Source: Eulemur rufifrons
Taxonomy: Eukaryota > Chordata > Mammalia > Primates > Lemuridae
DNA: 64,000 nucleotides
NCBI RefSeq assembly: GCF_041146395.1
Contig: NC_090983.1
Location: forward strand, 62,379,501-62,443,500
Reading direction: 5' to 3'
Under the pieces are notes generated by a model. It saw only the letters and a list, made by a program, of their open reading frames with translations. It did not search any database and had not been told where the DNA came from. Below are positions 1-11,395 of the stretch, in pieces. How positions within the stretch are numbered: position 1 is the stretch's first letter; every line of letters starts with the position of its first letter. Made by a program: the position numbers and the translations under genes.

Positions 1-799
1 TTCTTCCTAAAATGAAGAATGATAGTTAATATGTGAATCAAAAGTACTGAACAAAGCTTTACCTCCATGAGGTTAAGTTACATATCAATAAAACTTTGAT
101 CTTATTCTAGGAAGAGGCAGAACAAGAATTTCTAAAATGTCATTCCAATATTTCTTAGTGTTGCAAGTCAAAGGAAAAGCATCTTCTGAAAAATCTAATT
201 CTTGATAAATTTATATCACAAGAAACAAGAAGCTAAAGAATGTTAACAGATTTGTGACTTAAGCTGACATAAATTTTTAAATTCTTTATTCAGATTGCCT
301 CAAGAAAAGGGTAGAGGCAGTTGCTAGGTAAATTTTTTTTCTTCAACTTTCTCTCTTCTATAATATATAATTTTATAATGATTTAATTTCATGTCACTAC
401 ATGTATTTAATTTTATGTAGTCAATGACAATAATCATCTTAAATTAAACCACCTCTCGGTTGATGGATTTTGAAAATGACTACCTAAATCTTGACTCAGT
501 ATTATTCTGTCCGTAGAATTCAACTGTCAATAGGTTAGAAAAATCTATCAGTAGATACTGGCTGATCACTAGTGTGTACAGAGCATTCCTTACCCTCCAA
601 AGGCTGAGCCTTGTGGAGCAGCACTGGACTGTACAAGTTAGGGCTAACATCATGACTTATCCCAGCCAAAATTCAGCTGCCAGCTGCCTTTGTTTCACCA
701 CCTGGAACACTGTTGTTTTCTATTGTGTAGCTGCTTATCCTTAGGGAGGGAAAAACTAATTCCAAAATTTCTTTATGAAAAATACAATTAGGATTTTAA
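1..799. other. Unassigned AT-rich sequence
   Basis: No open frame of interest and no repeat family recognised. The segment around 560-740 is somewhat richer in G and C than its surroundings, but I see no gene signal in it. Confidence 0.5.
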
Positions 800-905
800 A
801 AATTTTATGTGCATGTGTGTATGTATGTTTATATAATATATACACACACATATAAGTATACACATGTATGTGTGCATGTATATGTATGCATGTGTGTGTA
901 TAAGG
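800..905. repeat. Alternating purine-pyrimidine low-complexity tract
   Basis: About 100 bp made almost only of TG, TA, CA and CATG steps (gtatgtatg, atatatacacacaca, tgtgtgtgta). It is an imperfect microsatellite. Both strands stay open for about 60 codons here only because the composition avoids stops; the predicted His/Tyr/Thr-rich peptide is an artefact. Confidence 0.85.
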
Positions 906-1139
906 GCACATTCCAAAATGGAAGTTAGCTGGACACATAGAGTATCAGAACAGTGAGTCACATTTTCAAAATCTGTTAAAATTTGTACCTCATTGTTAGA
1001 TTTCTTCTTGACCCAGTCTTAACATGTGATTGACAGTTTCTAAATTGAAAGATTAATAAATTATTTCAAAATTAATGCAAAGTAAAAGAAAATTCAAAGA
1101 GATTATACAGTATATTGTAAAAAATAAGAATCTTTCCTA

Positions 1140-1625
1140 TGTCCCTTTGAAACCCAGTTCTACACCCCAGCGATTAACTCCTTTTGACCAACTCCTGGTG
1201 AATTCCCTCCATGCTAAAAGCTCCGTGGGGTACAGTCTGTCATCATAGATTCAGAGTCTCGCACAGTGCCTGGCAATATATAGTCAGTCCTTTGTGTCCC
1301 CAGGTTCTCCATCCATAGATTCAACCAACATGGATTGAAAATATTAAAAAATTAAATAAGATAAAAATTAATATAAATAAAATATACTGTATAACAGCTA
1401 TTTACACAGCATTTACATTGTATTAGGTTTTATAAGTAATCTAGAGATTATTCAAAGTATACAGGGGAATATGCATAGGTAACATGCAAACACCATGCCA
1501 TTTTATATAAGGAACTTGATTATCCATGGATTTCAGTATCTGCAGAGGTCCTGGAACTAGTCCTTGTGCTAGGCATTCACTGAATATTTGTTGAAAATAA
1601 AAAAAGAACAGATGAATGGATGAAA
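1140..1625 (+). mobile_element. L2 LINE 3' end, split by a MITE
   Basis: The left part ends in 'cacagtgcctggca' (about 1264-1275), the hallmark of the L2 3' end. The expected continuation, 'attcactgaatatttgttga', resumes at about 1575 after a 283-bp interruption. Sequence upstream (1140-1260) is degenerate but fits the L2 3' region. It is an ancient, dead copy. Confidence 0.7.
1281..1563 (+). mobile_element. Tigger-type MITE (TcMar) inside an L2
   Basis: Same family as the element at 31254-31863: both share a GTCC-CT-TGT-TCC start, a central 'gcatttacattgtattagg'-like block, 'taagtaatctagagat' and an 'aaggaacttgat...ccatggattt' end. The TA at 1279-1280 fits a TA target site. The right inverted repeat is missing; the copy stops after 'ggtcctggaact', so it is 3' truncated. 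It is non-autonomous and encodes nothing. Confidence 0.85.
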
Positions 1626-3194
1626 AGAATATAAATAGTACAAAGTTTCAAGGTTCATAGTATATACACTATTGAAAAATCACCTTTCTACTTCATGTCT
1701 TGTTTATTTTTAAGCTTGCAGAGGGATGTTAGACTTTAAGTTTTTCAAATACAAATAAGCCACAAACTTGTTTCAGAATCTCCACTTCCTATTAAAATTA
1801 ACCCTAGAGGTAAATATTTTTAGAGGCTTCCTGTTTTGTTGAACATTTTTTTCTTTTTGCATGAGAGCCGTCTGGTATTCATCCACTGCATTTCTATACT
1901 ATAGTTTCTATTTCTATTACTATAGTTCCTATTTTAATGGTTTCCTACATATTTTTAAATACATAGATTATGTAGTAATCTATATAATAGTCAATACCAG
2001 CTAGTTTATGTTGTACTTTTAGTTTAAGAGTTAATCTAATTTCTAATTATCATTTTTAAATTCTCTGTTTGGATCTTGTTTCTTTAAAAAAATGCCCCTT
2101 ATTCGCACAACTTCAGTTTTACTAAAACCACAAATTCCATTCATACTTCCCATGCTGCTAGCGGTGTGAATGCCTTGTAGAATACCGAGTTATCATTGCT
2201 TGATTAGGACAACTTTTATCGTCTCAGACTACTAATATTTCTTCCACTGCTGACTGTGGAAGAGAATACCCTAAAGCACAATGCAATTGTAACACTGATT
2301 TGCAGAACTTGAGGGCCAGAAGGCCAAATCATTTCCTTTTTATTAACTGTAATGACGGCTAGTGGTAATTTCCTGCTCTGTACCCATGAATTACAGAGAT
2401 AAGAAAAATCTATGAACTGTAGTAACAATTTGTGTCAGCTACAATTCAAAGCATTTACTGTTTTCTGGTACCACAGAACAGAGTACATAGTAAACACTCA
2501 ATAAATTGTGTTTTACAAACGACATTTTATTATCTTTATCCAAAAGCCCCCCTATTCAGGATTATGTATGTAGAGACAGCTGTTATTCCCAAAATTGATT
2601 TAACTAAACTTAAAGTTAGTTTAGAATGATTTTTTAATATCTGTATAGTTCTTTGAGGCAGTGAATTAGAAAATTTTATGTTTGTGAATTTAGGTATACT
2701 TAACTTTCTGCTTATTGACTACCCATTCTTACATTCATAGAAATAGTAAAATTCTAATTTTACTGATGGTGTCAGGTATACTTTTAATTTCAAAATGATG
2801 TTAAATTACTTTGATTTTAAAATACTTTGGAGGAAAATACCTTGATGTTTTTTGAGATAATTGGAAACACCTAGGCATGTCATGTTGATCAGAGTTAGCG
2901 TATAGGAAGTGTCACTGTCCATGGGTTCCGCAAGTGAAAAATGCAAACTCAAGGAAAGGAGCACCAGTGATCTCAAGTGAAGCTTCAACCAAACTCTAAG
3001 TTTCAGGAAATTCCCCTGTTCCTTTATTACTCTAAATATTGTACTCTGAGTTATATAACAAAGTAAAAACTTCTTTGCAGTCACTGAGATTTCAAAGTGG
3101 TTCTCTGATTAGAACAAAATATATGCCAGTAATTTTGGCTGCCAGATTGTTGCCCTATGAATAATGGTCTTTGCAAAGTGAAATATTATCTCAT
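1626..3194. other. Unassigned AT-rich sequence
   Basis: Short open frames occur on both strands (for example 2432-2629 and 2806-3084), but they have AT-driven composition, no recognisable motif and no splice context. I recognise no repeat. Confidence 0.45.
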
Positions 3195-3330
3195 GGTACA
3201 GTAGAAAGAATTTAGGCTTCTCCACAGGCAAAAATGGATCGTTTATGAGCCGTGTGATCTTGGGGAGATTACATACTCTAAATGTCACTCTGCTCGTCTG
3301 TAAAACAGTGATCTCCTCTATGAATGGAGA
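3195..3330 (+). mobile_element. MIR SINE fragment
   Basis: The MIR order is preserved: 'ggtacagtagaaag', then 'gccgtgtgatcttgggg', then 'ctcgtctgtaaaacagtgat', matching the MIR core and the 'tgaccttgggcaa...catctgtaaaatgggga' section. Strongly diverged. Confidence 0.8.
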
Positions 3331-4018
3331 ATTAAATCCCATAGTACAATATAATTAAGATATTTCACAGAAGTAGATTGGTAAAAATGCCTGTAAGTTT
3401 ATTGTAAACACTATTAGTGTGTCAATGGCAGCTAATCCAGAATTATTTTTAAACTCCTGATTTTTCCTTTTGTCTATTTCTAAAATTAGTTTAATTAAGG
3501 TAAATTCCTCATTTGTAGAAATTGGCCTAAATTGCAATCCATTTTAAATAATTCAAATATTCCTTCTGAAGGAGTCTATAGAGAAGTTTAGAATATATAC
3601 TTTATAATTGTGAATAAATTGGCTACCTCACTAATAATGTTTGAATGGTAAGAATTATTCATATTAGAATTAGGATAGCATTTAGTTCTCAAAATAGAAA
3701 TCTTTGGGAAATTAAGACTAATAAATATAATGAAATAGTAATTTCTACGGGATCATTAAATATTCTACTTTGAGCTGTGCTTTGTTATTTGAACAAAAGA
3801 TATTTTCTGTGAGGATGAAGTCTTTCCTCTTCTGTCTTGGTGACATTCGCTAAGTTTTGCTTCTCTTTAAACTGTCAAGTTCTTCCTCTGATGCATTCAG
3901 TGGAACTTGAGATATTTTGGAGGCTTAAGAATTTCCCTGATATAATCACCGTGCCTAGGCCTTGCTAGGTTTCCTACCAAAGGAAAAAGATTCTTGCTAT
4001 GGTTAAAGGCATAAAATT

Positions 4019-4145
4019 GGGCTGTCCTTTATGGTGGCCCATGTGTAGCCATGAGACACTTGAAATGAATATCAGAATAGTGTGACTGAAAGAATAAATT
4101 TTTTGTTTTCTGTTATCTTAATTACAATAAATTTAAATTAAAAAC
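4019..4145. mobile_element. hAT-Charlie MITE fragment (MER3/MER33-like)
   Basis: Starts 'gggctgtcctttatggtggcc', then 'gtgtagccatgagacacttg' and 'gtgtgactgaa', followed by an AT-rich stretch ('aatttaaattaaaa'). This is the pattern of the 'ctgtccaatagggtagcc...gtggctattgagcacttgaaatg...gactgaggaactg' hAT MITEs. The right terminal inverted repeat is not visible. Confidence 0.65.
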
Positions 4146-4833
4146 ATGAAGCAGTGTAAAATATTTTCTGTTAAACTATTGTTTTTGTTAGACACTTTAA
4201 ACTGCTAAAAATTAGGCTTCTGAATTAAGATGCACTTTAGGTATACAATGGACACTGTATTTCAAAGATTTAGTACGAAACTGTATAATACTTCATTAAC
4301 AACTTTTTGTATTGTTACATGTTGCAATCCTATTCTTTTGGATATATTGGATTAAATAAAATATATTGTTACAATTTATTTCATCTGTTTTTATTTTTTT
4401 GCCATAGCTGCTAGAAAATTAAATTTACACTTGTGGGATACATTTCCATTTTAATGGAGAATGCTCATATAGAGAGATGGCTGAAGGAAAATTATTCAGC
4501 TCTGAGTTAAGATACTCCACTGAGTATTAATTGCAAGCTCCCAGATAAGGCAAGTCAGCCTTAGAATATGACCTAGGAGAGCAAGAGTAGTTTGTGGCAG
4601 AAGGGAACAAAAGTTGCCTGCTCTTAAAGATTCTAATACAAAAGCTGCTACGGAGTTTAGTCCTAGAAACTAGTGTACAAAACTGTCTTTCAGCTAGAGT
4701 GCTACCAACAGCTTTACCTAATCAATGATAGCTTAGGTTTTCCCAATCTACTTGAGTATTGGGAAACTTTGATGATACTGTCTCTTTCATTCGTTGGAAA
4801 AGAAACAAGAAATGAGAAAGTTATTAAAATAAT

Positions 4834-5020
4834 AGAGTAGCTCTCAAAGTAGTTCCAGAACCAACAGCATTAGCATTACATGCCAAACTTAATACAAATG
4901 CGAATTCTCTAATCCCATACCAGATAAACTGAATCAAAAATTCTGAGGACAGTACTCAGAAATCAGTGGTTTAAGACCCCCAGGTGATTCTGATGCACAC
5001 TAAAGTTTGTGAATCACTGT
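4834..5020 (+). mobile_element. MER5A, hAT-Charlie MITE
   Basis: Nearly the full 189-bp element. The left end is 'agtagctctcaaag', the middle holds 'aaatgcgaattctc' and 'ctgaatcaaaaattctgagg', and the right end is 'caggtgattctgatgcacac' followed by 'taaagtttgtgaatcactg'. The ends form the family's inverted repeats. No convincing 8-bp target duplication survives. Confidence 0.9.
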
Positions 5021-6950
5021 ATTGGAGAATATAACATTCTTGCTAACTGATGAATAAAATTTTCTGTAATTAATAGGCTAAAATTTCAGTAAGTTAGCAG
5101 GTATTTGGTGAATAACTAACTATAGGGCCATAATGAATTACTGAGGCTGTAAGGAACTCGTTAATGCACAAGCAGGTCTCCCTCTTCCAACAACATCCTG
5201 CATTAAATAATTAGTTCAGGAAGAAATCCAGATAAGGATTTTCCTTGTTTGGGATTTAATTATTATTAATTGACTTCTTAATGGAGTTTATTGCTTAGCA
5301 TTCTCAAACAACTTCTGTTTTATTGTAATATAAGAAAGTCTAATCTGCCACTGTGCTTTTACCGTTCAGAATGTGCACAGAAGAATTGCTGAATGGGATA
5401 ATGTATTAGCTTAAAGGCATCCCACTATGCTTCCTCCATTTGTGATGAAAAATGATTGTGTTGCCTTTTGAGAAATGTCAAATGATTATGTAACATTTTA
5501 TGGTGCTGAATTATTTTGGATATGACATTCTTGGTAAGGAAAAGAAGTGGTGCTTCAAGAAATTACTTCAGAATCCTACTGATTTTTTTTATTCTAGATT
5601 TTGCTTGTGTAAATTAAAAATGAAAATAGAATTGCATTGTTGAAACTTGCTATTCCTGCTGTTAATTTCAGCAGCCTAAATATTTGTTTAAATATTTAAG
5701 CTAAGAAGGGAAATATTTAAGTTAAAAAAATTTTCGTATTTTAAATTCTCACTGATAACCTTTTCTCCTTTATTATTTATTTTTATAGAATGGTTTTATT
5801 CTACTTTATGAGATATGCACTTGTTTTTTAAACATATCTACCCCCTTTGCTTTAGTTCCAAATACATCAAAATAATTTTTCTTTCTCTTAAAATGGATAA
5901 CCCTTTTCTCTATCCTTGCATAAATGTAAACATGGATTTAAAAGAAATAAAACTGAATTTTCTATAAAAATGTGAAATAAAAAGTCAATATATGCATGTA
6001 GAATTTGAGTATATTTTCCCTATTTTACAAGGAGAGAAAAGCCAGCAAGATATCTCTGTGAAGTGCTGTCACCTTGAAGTCTATCTTTCCAAACACTGCT
6101 TCTTGACACACAACAAAAAATTTAAAATAAACAGGACAAGCCTATAGGAACACAGGATTACTTTTGGTACTTTAAAGGTAGGATTTTTCAAAGAGTTTTC
6201 AATATCATAAGGGCATCAAAGGCCTAGCACAGTGGCGTTTACCATTCATGTCAATATTGAAGATTATTGTATTTTATAATCTAAAGCACAAGGAATAATA
6301 AAAGCCATAGAGTATTTTCTCTTCATTAGTGTTAAAAAATGGTATTCTTGTCCATGTGCATAACTGATGCCTTCTTAAAACTTAGCAATTTATATAGTAA
6401 TTTGAGCCAATAATGCACTGTTCCGTTATGATTGGGTGGTAAAGAAATAATATTCTTTACTATGACAAATGCGCTGAACACTTCAAAGGGCACTTAATGG
6501 AGTATTTGGAATTAGCACTTGAGTCATGCTGAGGTTAAACTCTTTTAATCAAAGTTTTTAAGGTGAAGATGATGGGTGAAAAAACAAACAAATTAACGTA
6601 AGTGGTAAATATGCTCAATAAAAATTTAAAAATACCGATGTTGTACATCACTTTCAGTAAAATGACTTGGTGGAAAGCCCTTGAAAAGCTATTTACTTTC
6701 ATTTTCTACATTGCTGCACCCGGTCATTTTTCTAAACTGGTTTAAGTGCTCTCACCATCAGTCCTTCTCTCTGTTTTGGAAGGCTCAGTCGATGCCCTCA
6801 GGATCTGCCAGTGGGATAGCCATTGTTTGTTGTGATGGCAAGTTGATAAGACATCTATTTTTCTTATAAAATATAAAGTATGTATATTTATATTTTCTTG
6901 TATTCATAGGCTTTGAATTGTCCCCCTGCATCCATTCTGAGTAGCTATTC
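5021..6950. other. Repeat-free AT-rich stretch, possible conserved element at 5060-5560
   Basis: No interspersed repeat or gene recognised in about 1.9 kb. The first 500 bp hold several homeodomain-type cores (gaattactga, aataattag, and the near-palindrome at 5256-5273) and a GATAAGG at about 5231. That composition is common in developmental enhancers but is not proof. The rest is plain AT-rich sequence. Confidence 0.35.
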
Positions 6951-6980
6951 GTTGTGTGTGTGTGTGTGTGTGTGTGTGTA
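6951..6980. repeat. (TG)n microsatellite
   Basis: About 13-14 uninterrupted TG units. Read on the other strand it gives His-Thr runs in two overlapping spurious frames. Confidence 0.95.
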
Positions 6981-8009
6981 TGAAACAACATAATTTATAA
7001 GGCAAAGCCCCCCTCTTACAGATGCATAATTGGTGATGCCTTGGACTTTCTAAGGCTTTGAAATAAGAACCAGGCACGCAAATCGTTTCACCAAAAATGA
7101 AAATGTCCTTTTGCATGACAGCAGTTTGTCCCGGTGGCACCTGTGTTTTGCTATGATTCGCAAATTGGTTGAAATTTGGCCCTTGGTGTCCTTTTAGCCT
7201 AAAATGTTCTAGGATTAAAAAAAAGGGAGGTTGGTTATATATATCTTCTTAAATCTGATTTTCAATAAATTCTAATTTTGAGTATAAGATATTTTTTGAA
7301 CAAAACAATTTGATAAAATAAGGAGGATTACTTGTAACTACAATGACACGTGAAACAGTCTTCTAAAAATTTAAACTCTGGCTTATAATGATTGATAATA
7401 TCAATGTTCACCTTTAAAGAACATTAATTTTTTGATTATTATCTATGCTCCATGTCATTTCATGATGAATATATAACTGCTTTAGCAAAGATGCATGTAA
7501 TTCAACAGTAAAATATTTTCCCAAAAAAACAGGAAGAAGTATAAATTAAATAGAAAATTCAGGGAGAAAAAAATTAAACACAATATATAGACCATTCAGA
7601 CCCCACAATTGCTATATTTAAGTATTGAATTTGGCTCTGAATTTCTTGACAGCTTAAGGAAAATGTAGAAAGAGCCAGTTAAAGAGGAGAAAACGTCTGT
7701 TTCTAAGAGGAAGCAAAGCTTTCCCTAGTACTTGAAAAACAAAAGATATTTCTCAAGTGTGACTTCACACAGAGGGTTTTTTGGTGATAGAATTATAACT
7801 GACTCTGTTCAAACAGCAGCCCTGGCAAGTGGGGTCATTTCTTACAGAATCCATCAATGAAAACCAACAACAAAGCATTAAAAGTCAACTCACTGTTATA
7901 TTTTGAAGATGAAACTGAGAATTTTTAGCAAGAACATCTTTCCAAATATCTTCTCCTATTCTCATTTCTTTTAGTTGTATTTTTCCTGAATTGGAGGCAG
8001 TTGATTCTT
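6981..8009. other. Unassigned sequence
   Basis: No repeat family or gene recognised. AT-rich with short homopolymer runs. Confidence 0.4.
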
Positions 8010-8120
8010 TTAATTTTCATTTTATTTTTTTTATTTCGGCATATTACAGGGGAACAAATGATTAGGTTACATATGTTGCCTTTGCCCTGGCCAAGTCAGA
8101 GCGTCAATATTTTTTATCTA
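8010..8120 (-). mobile_element. L1 3' tail, strongly 5' truncated
   Basis: Antisense copy of the strepsirrhine-type L1 3' end: a T-rich leader (the poly-A tail on this strand), then 'tattacaggggaac', 'aggttacatatgttgcc' and 'ccaagtcagagcgtcaa'. Only about 110 bp of L1 is present. The sequence after 8120 does not continue the L1 3'UTR. Confidence 0.8.
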
Positions 8121-8329
8121 TCCAGTTTGAGATACAGGAATCCTCCGCTGATGATTAGGGACCAGGTATTTTTTTTTTTTCAAAGCAAACCAAGATTATA
8201 TCAGTATTAATCCCAAATGACCATTCAGAGTTTGTCTAGGAGTGTTGCACAATAAGCAATAGATACAAAATACGTGCTGTGTTAAATGAAACAGGATATC
8301 TGGTCTATCACAATTTTATAATTACTATT

Positions 8330-8425
8330 TATTGTGTCTTCCTTCTTGAATTGGGAACTCCTTACAGGTGGGACCACTTTCCTTCATAGTGTAGTACCTA
8401 GTATACATCACACAATTGATAAAGA
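8330..8425 (+). mobile_element. Possible L2 fragment
   Basis: 'tgtcttccttcttgaattggga' followed by 'ctccttacaggtgggacc' and 'agtgtagtacctagtataca' follows the L2 3' pattern 'tagactgtaagctcc...gggacc...agtgcctagcaca'. Highly diverged and short. Confidence 0.4.
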
Positions 8426-8516
8426 AAAAAAAATAATGTCAAAATTTTGTTATAGCTCTTCTATTAACACATTCTATGGAACGTTTTTCTATTTCTGAAT
8501 CTTAAAGAGGACATAC

Positions 8517-8800
8517 TTTTATTTTTGAGACAGGGTCTCACTTCTCATCCAGGCTGGAATGCAATGGCATCATCACAGCTCACTGCAACCTCAAACTCCT
8601 GGGCTCAAGCTATCCTCCTGAGCAGCTGGTATTACAGGCTCACACCACCATACCTTGCTAATTTTTAAAATTTTTGTTTGTAGAGCTGGGGTCTAGCTAT
8701 GTTTCCCAGGCTGATTTCAAACTTCTGGCCTCAACTGATCCCCTAGACTTGGCCTGCCAAAGTACTGGGATTACAGGCCTAAGCCACTGTCCCTGGCCCA
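8517..8800 (-). mobile_element. AluJ SINE, full length
   Basis: Complete antisense dimeric Alu: 'gagacagggtctcact' at the left, 'cactgcaacctcaaactcct' and 'gggctcaagc' (J-type diagnostic context), a mid A-rich linker, a second monomer with 'cccaggctgatttcaaactt', and 'attacaggcctaagccactg' at the right. The short flanks 'aaagaggacata' and 'aaaagaatataa' may be an eroded target duplication. It is the only Alu in the window and shows primate origin. Confidence 0.95.
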
Positions 8801-9899
8801 AAAGAATATAATTTTAAGGCAATATTTTAAAAAACATTTTGAAAGATTGATTTATTTATACCGCTTATTTTTTTACTGAAGTGACAGAATTAAACACAGA
8901 TATAAGGCATTCAATATATATTGCTGGCCAATATTTATATATATTTTGGTTTGAGCTGAAATGTCATCAATAATGCATTTGAACTAGGTTTGTCACCAAT
9001 ATTCCTGGACTAGGAAAACATCAAAATTCTTAGAAAATGAGTCCTAGAAATTTGTTCAAGATTCTATCATACAATATGGTAAAATGTGTAATGAAGATTT
9101 TGAAATATCTGTGTATAATTTTCTAAAATTCATGTATGTCTCTTAAGAATACTACCATATTATAATTCAGGCCAGGGCTTTGGAAAAAAATTTGTTTGAA
9201 TTTTTTTCGAAATTATTAGCTCCAGCAATTTTCTAGGTCAGCAAATTCACAAGGAAAAAAATTTTAAGTTTTAAAAAGCCTTAGGGCCAACTACTTTTAT
9301 TTTCTTTCTAAAATACTCTGTTTCTAGGAAGGAGATTTCCACTAATGAAAATGGGAAAGTGCTACAAACTATCTATACCTATACATAGTATATATGGGAC
9401 ACAGGAGGACATACCTTTTAACCTTTGTTTTTCATTTACTGAAAGCAGATATATTTATATTTCTTTAAAGATGGCCTGAACTCACATTACAAATACTATT
9501 ATTGTTCTTGTCATTATCCACACTTTTCTTAATTTTATCAAGTGTGAAAGAAAGATCAGAAATAGTCTTTCTTTTAATTTAGAAATGGGCCACTATAAAC
9601 AGCAAATGCAACAATTCAAAACTCCAGTTTCTTAATGTTATGCATTTGATTAATTGTCATGATTAATGCTATATTTCTCTAAACTTTGCTGCATCTTCAG
9701 AGATGTGACTTGGCCTGTACCTGCAGTTATGAGCCTTGGTGTAGTCAGACCTGCCTAGGGCAGAATGGAGAACTTGCTTCTGGTGCTCAGAGCTCTCCTA
9801 AGGGCACCCAGCAGATTAGTGCTGCCCACCATGCTATAGATGTCGTTTGAAGATCTGCATAGACAACCTCATTTCTATACCTTTAGCATTTATGTCACA
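8801..9899. other. Unassigned sequence
   Basis: AT-rich with no recognised family. The segment 9690-9860 is richer in G and C ('gggcagaatgg', 'aagggcacccagcag') but shows no open frame or splice pattern that I can defend. Confidence 0.4.
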
Positions 9900-10075
9900 G
9901 AGTAGGGGTTTGCAAACCATGGCTCATGAGCCAAAAATAGTCCAACAATTCATTCATTGTGGTTATACATTGTTTTCAGAATGTTAAAATTTGCTTTCTC
10001 CCATAGCCCTAGGTCCAACTAGTCCTAATTTTCACATCTAGACCATTATACTCATTTATAATAACAACTTGGCCC
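9900..10075. mobile_element. Possible hAT MITE, same family as 28459-28682
   Basis: 'ggggtttgcaaaccatggct' and 'catgagccaaaaatagtcc' resemble the 'gtttgcaaactatggcc...gggccaaatcc' end of that family. The remainder has drifted and the other end is not clear. Confidence 0.45.
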
Positions 10076-10464
10076 CTGAATATATGTGAGTTTTTCAACC
10101 CTATGACAACTCTGGTTTTCTACCAAGTAATGTTAGTTTTCTCTGTTCAAATAAGTAATGTTGATGTCCTAATAGCTACTAATGAACAGATCAATTCTCT
10201 TAGGTAGCGTGTTTTTCAGCAAGAAACACAAATGCCATAATCCTGAGATTCTGAATAGATTACTGTCTTTGATCAAACATTGTTGGCTTGAAAGAACACC
10301 ATGTTGAGAAGATTTCTAATACCAAACCCATGTTTGGAGCAAAGGATTGCGGTCATTGCTGGCCACAGGCTATGAGAGATTAGAGTTTGTCAAACTTCTG
10401 CAGTCCCAATAGCTGAGGATTATGATATGCCTTATAACAGACTGAGTTATGCACTTGTCACATT

Positions 10465-10575
10465 GCCCCACCATCCTTCAACTAGATTGTAGTCCTAGGT
10501 GGACCTGTATCTTAAATATCTGTGTATCCTCATGACACTTATCTCAGAGCTTTATGTGACTACCTATATAATTGG
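10465..10575 (+). mobile_element. Possible L2 fragment
   Basis: 'caactagattgtagtcctagg', then 'cttaaatatctgtgtatcctc', resembles the L2 3' section 'actagactgtaagctcc...ctgtatcctcagc'. Weak. Confidence 0.4.
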
Positions 10576-11199
10576 AATGAAGTTAAATCCAATCAAAAGA
10601 GGAGATTTTTCTCAGCCCTTCTGTCCTGTTGCAACATTACACATGAAAGGATTTAGAATTTAAAATTAAAGCAAGATTGAACAAAAACAGGTTATTTTTA
10701 AAAGACCCAAGTAATGGCTATCAAACAAATATGAACACAGCATGTTTTGTTGAAGCTATAGCTCTCTTACAGATATCCTGTAGTTGCTAGTGCATAGGAG
10801 CTGTGATTTATTAAATGTTTACATATGCACCATGCTAAGCATTATACAGATGATGTTATGCATAGCTGCTGTTGCTAAGGAACCACAGATAGTACCTGTC
10901 CTCTGAAATATTTTTCTGATAAGAACTGTATAATAATATAATATATTCTGCATTATCTAAGGCAAAGTGGGTAGTGCATGACCTCAGAACAATTATATCA
11001 TCTGGATTACATGAGCAGAGAATCTCTAAACTTGCTATTGTTAATTAAGTTCTTGAGCCCACTAGGCTTACCTGAGGTAGATGGTTCAGCATCTGACTGG
11101 ATAGAATCTTACAGTCCTCATAGACATTGACTGCTTCAGTTTCAATGGGAAGTTCTCCTTATAAACAGTGTTGGCTTGCAGTCATTTAGGTGCTGGGTT

Positions 11200-11395
11200 T
11201 TGCCCTGGCCCCTTATATACATTGCCACATTCAATCCTGTCAAGAAACTCTTTAGGTTCAGATTGTCATGCACATTGCACAGATAAGAAAAATAAGGTTT
11301 AGAAAAATGAAGTAAATTTCCTAATGCCATACAGCTGTTCAATGGTAGATATGAGATTCAGACCCGGGCCTTTCCAATCCCAGTGCCCTTGCTCT
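11200..11395 (-). mobile_element. MIR SINE
   Basis: Antisense MIR: 'gcacagataagaaaaataagg', then 'gaagtaaatttcctaatgcc', 'atacagctgttcaatggtag' and 'gagattcagacccgggcc', matching the complement of the MIR core and its 5' part. A 66-aa minus-strand frame over it is a shadow. Confidence 0.85.

Noticed and set aside
756..938. His/Tyr/Thr-rich 60-aa frame
   Set aside because: Produced by the alternating TG/TA/CA tract.
6785..7140. His-Thr-rich minus-strand peptides
   Set aside because: Produced by the (TG)n microsatellite at 6951-6980.
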